Assembly: GCA_934597175.1 (NCBI GenBank)
Contig: CAKTQR010000004.1
Coordinates: forward strand, 23,271 to 87,270
Origin: an uncultured Oscillospiraceae bacterium
GTDB lineage: Bacteria > Bacillota > Clostridia > Oscillospirales > Oscillospiraceae
Direction: 5' to 3'
DNA length: 64,000 nucleotides
Shown piece after piece: positions 63,206 through 64,000 of the stretch (positions are counted from its first letter, which is position 1; each line of letters starts with the position of its first letter). The notes beneath the pieces are model-generated. The model ran no database searches. It worked only from the letters and a program-made list of their open reading frames with translations, and had not been told where the DNA came from. The position numbers and the translations under genes were made by a program.

Positions 63206-63246
63206 TCCTCGCTTTGCTCTTAAACGGTTTAAAGGAGTGCTGAGGT

Positions 63247-63990
63247 ATGGAGACCAAGAGAAACATTAACATATGGAAGAGCCTGTAGAAGGTGCCGGCG
63301 GGCACGATGTTCGTCCCGATTATTATCGGCGCCATCATCCTGCCGTTCCTCGGCTTCGAGTTCGGCTCGACTATAAACCTCATCGATGCGTTCAAGATGA
63401 TCCCGCAGGGACTGCTTTTGAGCATCGTCTACTTCATCGTGGTCATCACGCCGTCTTATGTGTTTGAGCGCACGGTGCTGCATCGCCCGGGCTATGCCTC
63501 CGTCGCAAGCGGTTTGCTTGCAGGCGTCGCACTGGTCATCCCGTCCATGGCGGCAGCCTCGAACACGGCGTTTGAGCCGTATGTCGAGGGCGATCGGAAT
63601 GTGTTCTATGTGCTCAAGGCAATGGACCTTTTCAAGACTATGCATGTCAGAAGCTGCTTTGCAAGCGAAAAGCCGTATCCGACCCTGTCCGAGGTCGCCG
63701 AAAACCAGCGTGAGTTCCATTTTGAGAACACTAGGGGCGATGTCATCGCCGTGTGGTGTCCGCAGTATGTCAACGGCATCAATCTGCCCGGCTGGCACTT
63801 CCACTACTTAAGCCACGATAAGACCCAGGGCGGTCACATCCTCGGCCTGTCGGCCGATGAGCTGAGCGCAAAGCTCAACAAGGTCGAGCGCTTCGAGCTG
63901 ACCCTGCCGACCAATCCCGAGTTTGCAGCCCGTGATCTGTGCGAGGATCTGAGCGCCAAGACCGCCGCCGTCGAAGGCGTGAAAAAGTAA
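63247..63990 (+). pseudogene. Decayed kdgT-budA chimera with in-frame TAG
   Basis: A strong ribosome site (AAGGAG) and ATG at 63247 open a frame reading METKRNINIWKSL, then TAG (63286-63288), then KVPAGTMFVPIIIGAIILPFLG in the same frame. The start matches the N-terminus of 2-keto-3-deoxygluconate permease (KdgT). The next part (STINLIDAFKMIPQGLLLSIVYFIVVITPSYVFE...VIPSMAAASNTAFEPYVEG) resembles only its C-terminal third, so about 200 residues are missing. The rest (EKPYPTLSEVAENQREFHFENT...INLPGWHFHYLSHDKTQGGHILGL) is the C-terminal half of acetolactate decarboxylase with its metal-binding His-x-His...His. It is probably a deletion-fusion relic. Confidence 0.75.
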
Positions 63991-64000
63991 AGTCCAAAAT

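Overview
The window looks like the chromosome of an anaerobic, gut-type Clostridia member, probably of the Ruminococcaceae/Oscillospiraceae kind. The evidence is low-GC-Firmicutes-style promoters and GGAGG ribosome sites, a CIRCE-controlled groESL operon, a B. subtilis-like PhoPR/Pst system, ECF vitamin and metal transporters, a tungsten-type aldehyde oxidoreductase with NuoE/NuoF-like partners, a BspA-like leucine-rich-repeat surface protein, and dockerin/cohesin modules. No rRNA, tRNA or CRISPR array was recognised. The species cannot be named from the sequence alone.

Layout. 1-5 kb: tail of an RlmL-like methyltransferase gene, groES-groEL split by a ~265-bp palindrome-ended insert, a zinc-ribbon membrane protein divergent from a small XRE regulator, and an SseB-like gene. 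5-12 kb: a dispersed repeat, degV divergent from a DUF1836 gene across a perfect palindrome, a 1105-residue LRR surface protein, an unidentified structured intergenic RNA, and a DtxR/MntR-type regulator behind three 19-bp boxes. 12-20 kb (mostly minus): ArsR / P-type ATPase / HMA metal-efflux operon, a CbiMQO cobalt (or nickel) ECF transporter, a lipoprotein, and an ECF sigma/anti-sigma pair. 19.6-20.3 kb: two tandem small-RNA units facing a minus-strand mRNA for a 27-residue peptide, a candidate type I toxin-antitoxin locus. 20.3-27.6 kb: a FliB-like protein, then a five-gene operon predicted to encode an electron-bifurcating tungsten aldehyde oxidoreductase. 27.6-34.8 kb (minus): Na/Pi symporter, phoU, pstBACS and a HAD phosphatase, tied by PhoP boxes to phoPR at 44.5-46.5 kb. 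34.8-44.5 kb: a DeoR-regulated catabolic cluster with two AraM/G1PDH-family dehydrogenases, a TIM-barrel protein, an APC permease, an FGGY kinase and a tyrosine-type phosphatase. 46.6-48.6 kb: a nucleotidyltransferase pair with repeated operators and a methyltransferase. 48.7-57.5 kb: a cobalamin-riboswitch-controlled uptake operon. 57.5-64 kb: assorted single genes, hsp20, and a decayed kdgT-budA chimera carrying an in-frame TAG.

The most interesting system is at 48.7-57.5 kb. A strong promoter, a cobalamin riboswitch and a long-looped terminator precede four proteins plus an ABC-ABC-S fusion: a 900-residue secreted protein (DUF4430-like beta domain, alpha/alpha-toroid repeats resembling the intrinsic-factor/transcobalamin fold, a cohesin-like domain and a C-terminal dockerin), a membrane-anchored cohesin protein, a DUF4430 lipoprotein, EcfT, and one polypeptide containing both ECF ATPases and the S component. 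I infer a surface corrinoid-capture complex assembled by cohesin-dockerin contacts and feeding an ECF importer.

A second unexplained signal is a family of four ~220-285-bp dispersed elements (16.2, 33.7, 48.8 and 49.3 kb). They share a conserved core, but their terminal stems differ in sequence while staying complementary (compensatory changes), as expected for a structured RNA or a hairpin-ended non-autonomous element. Three of the four lie in cobalt/cobalamin loci, and one sits inside the peripheral stem of the cobalamin riboswitch.
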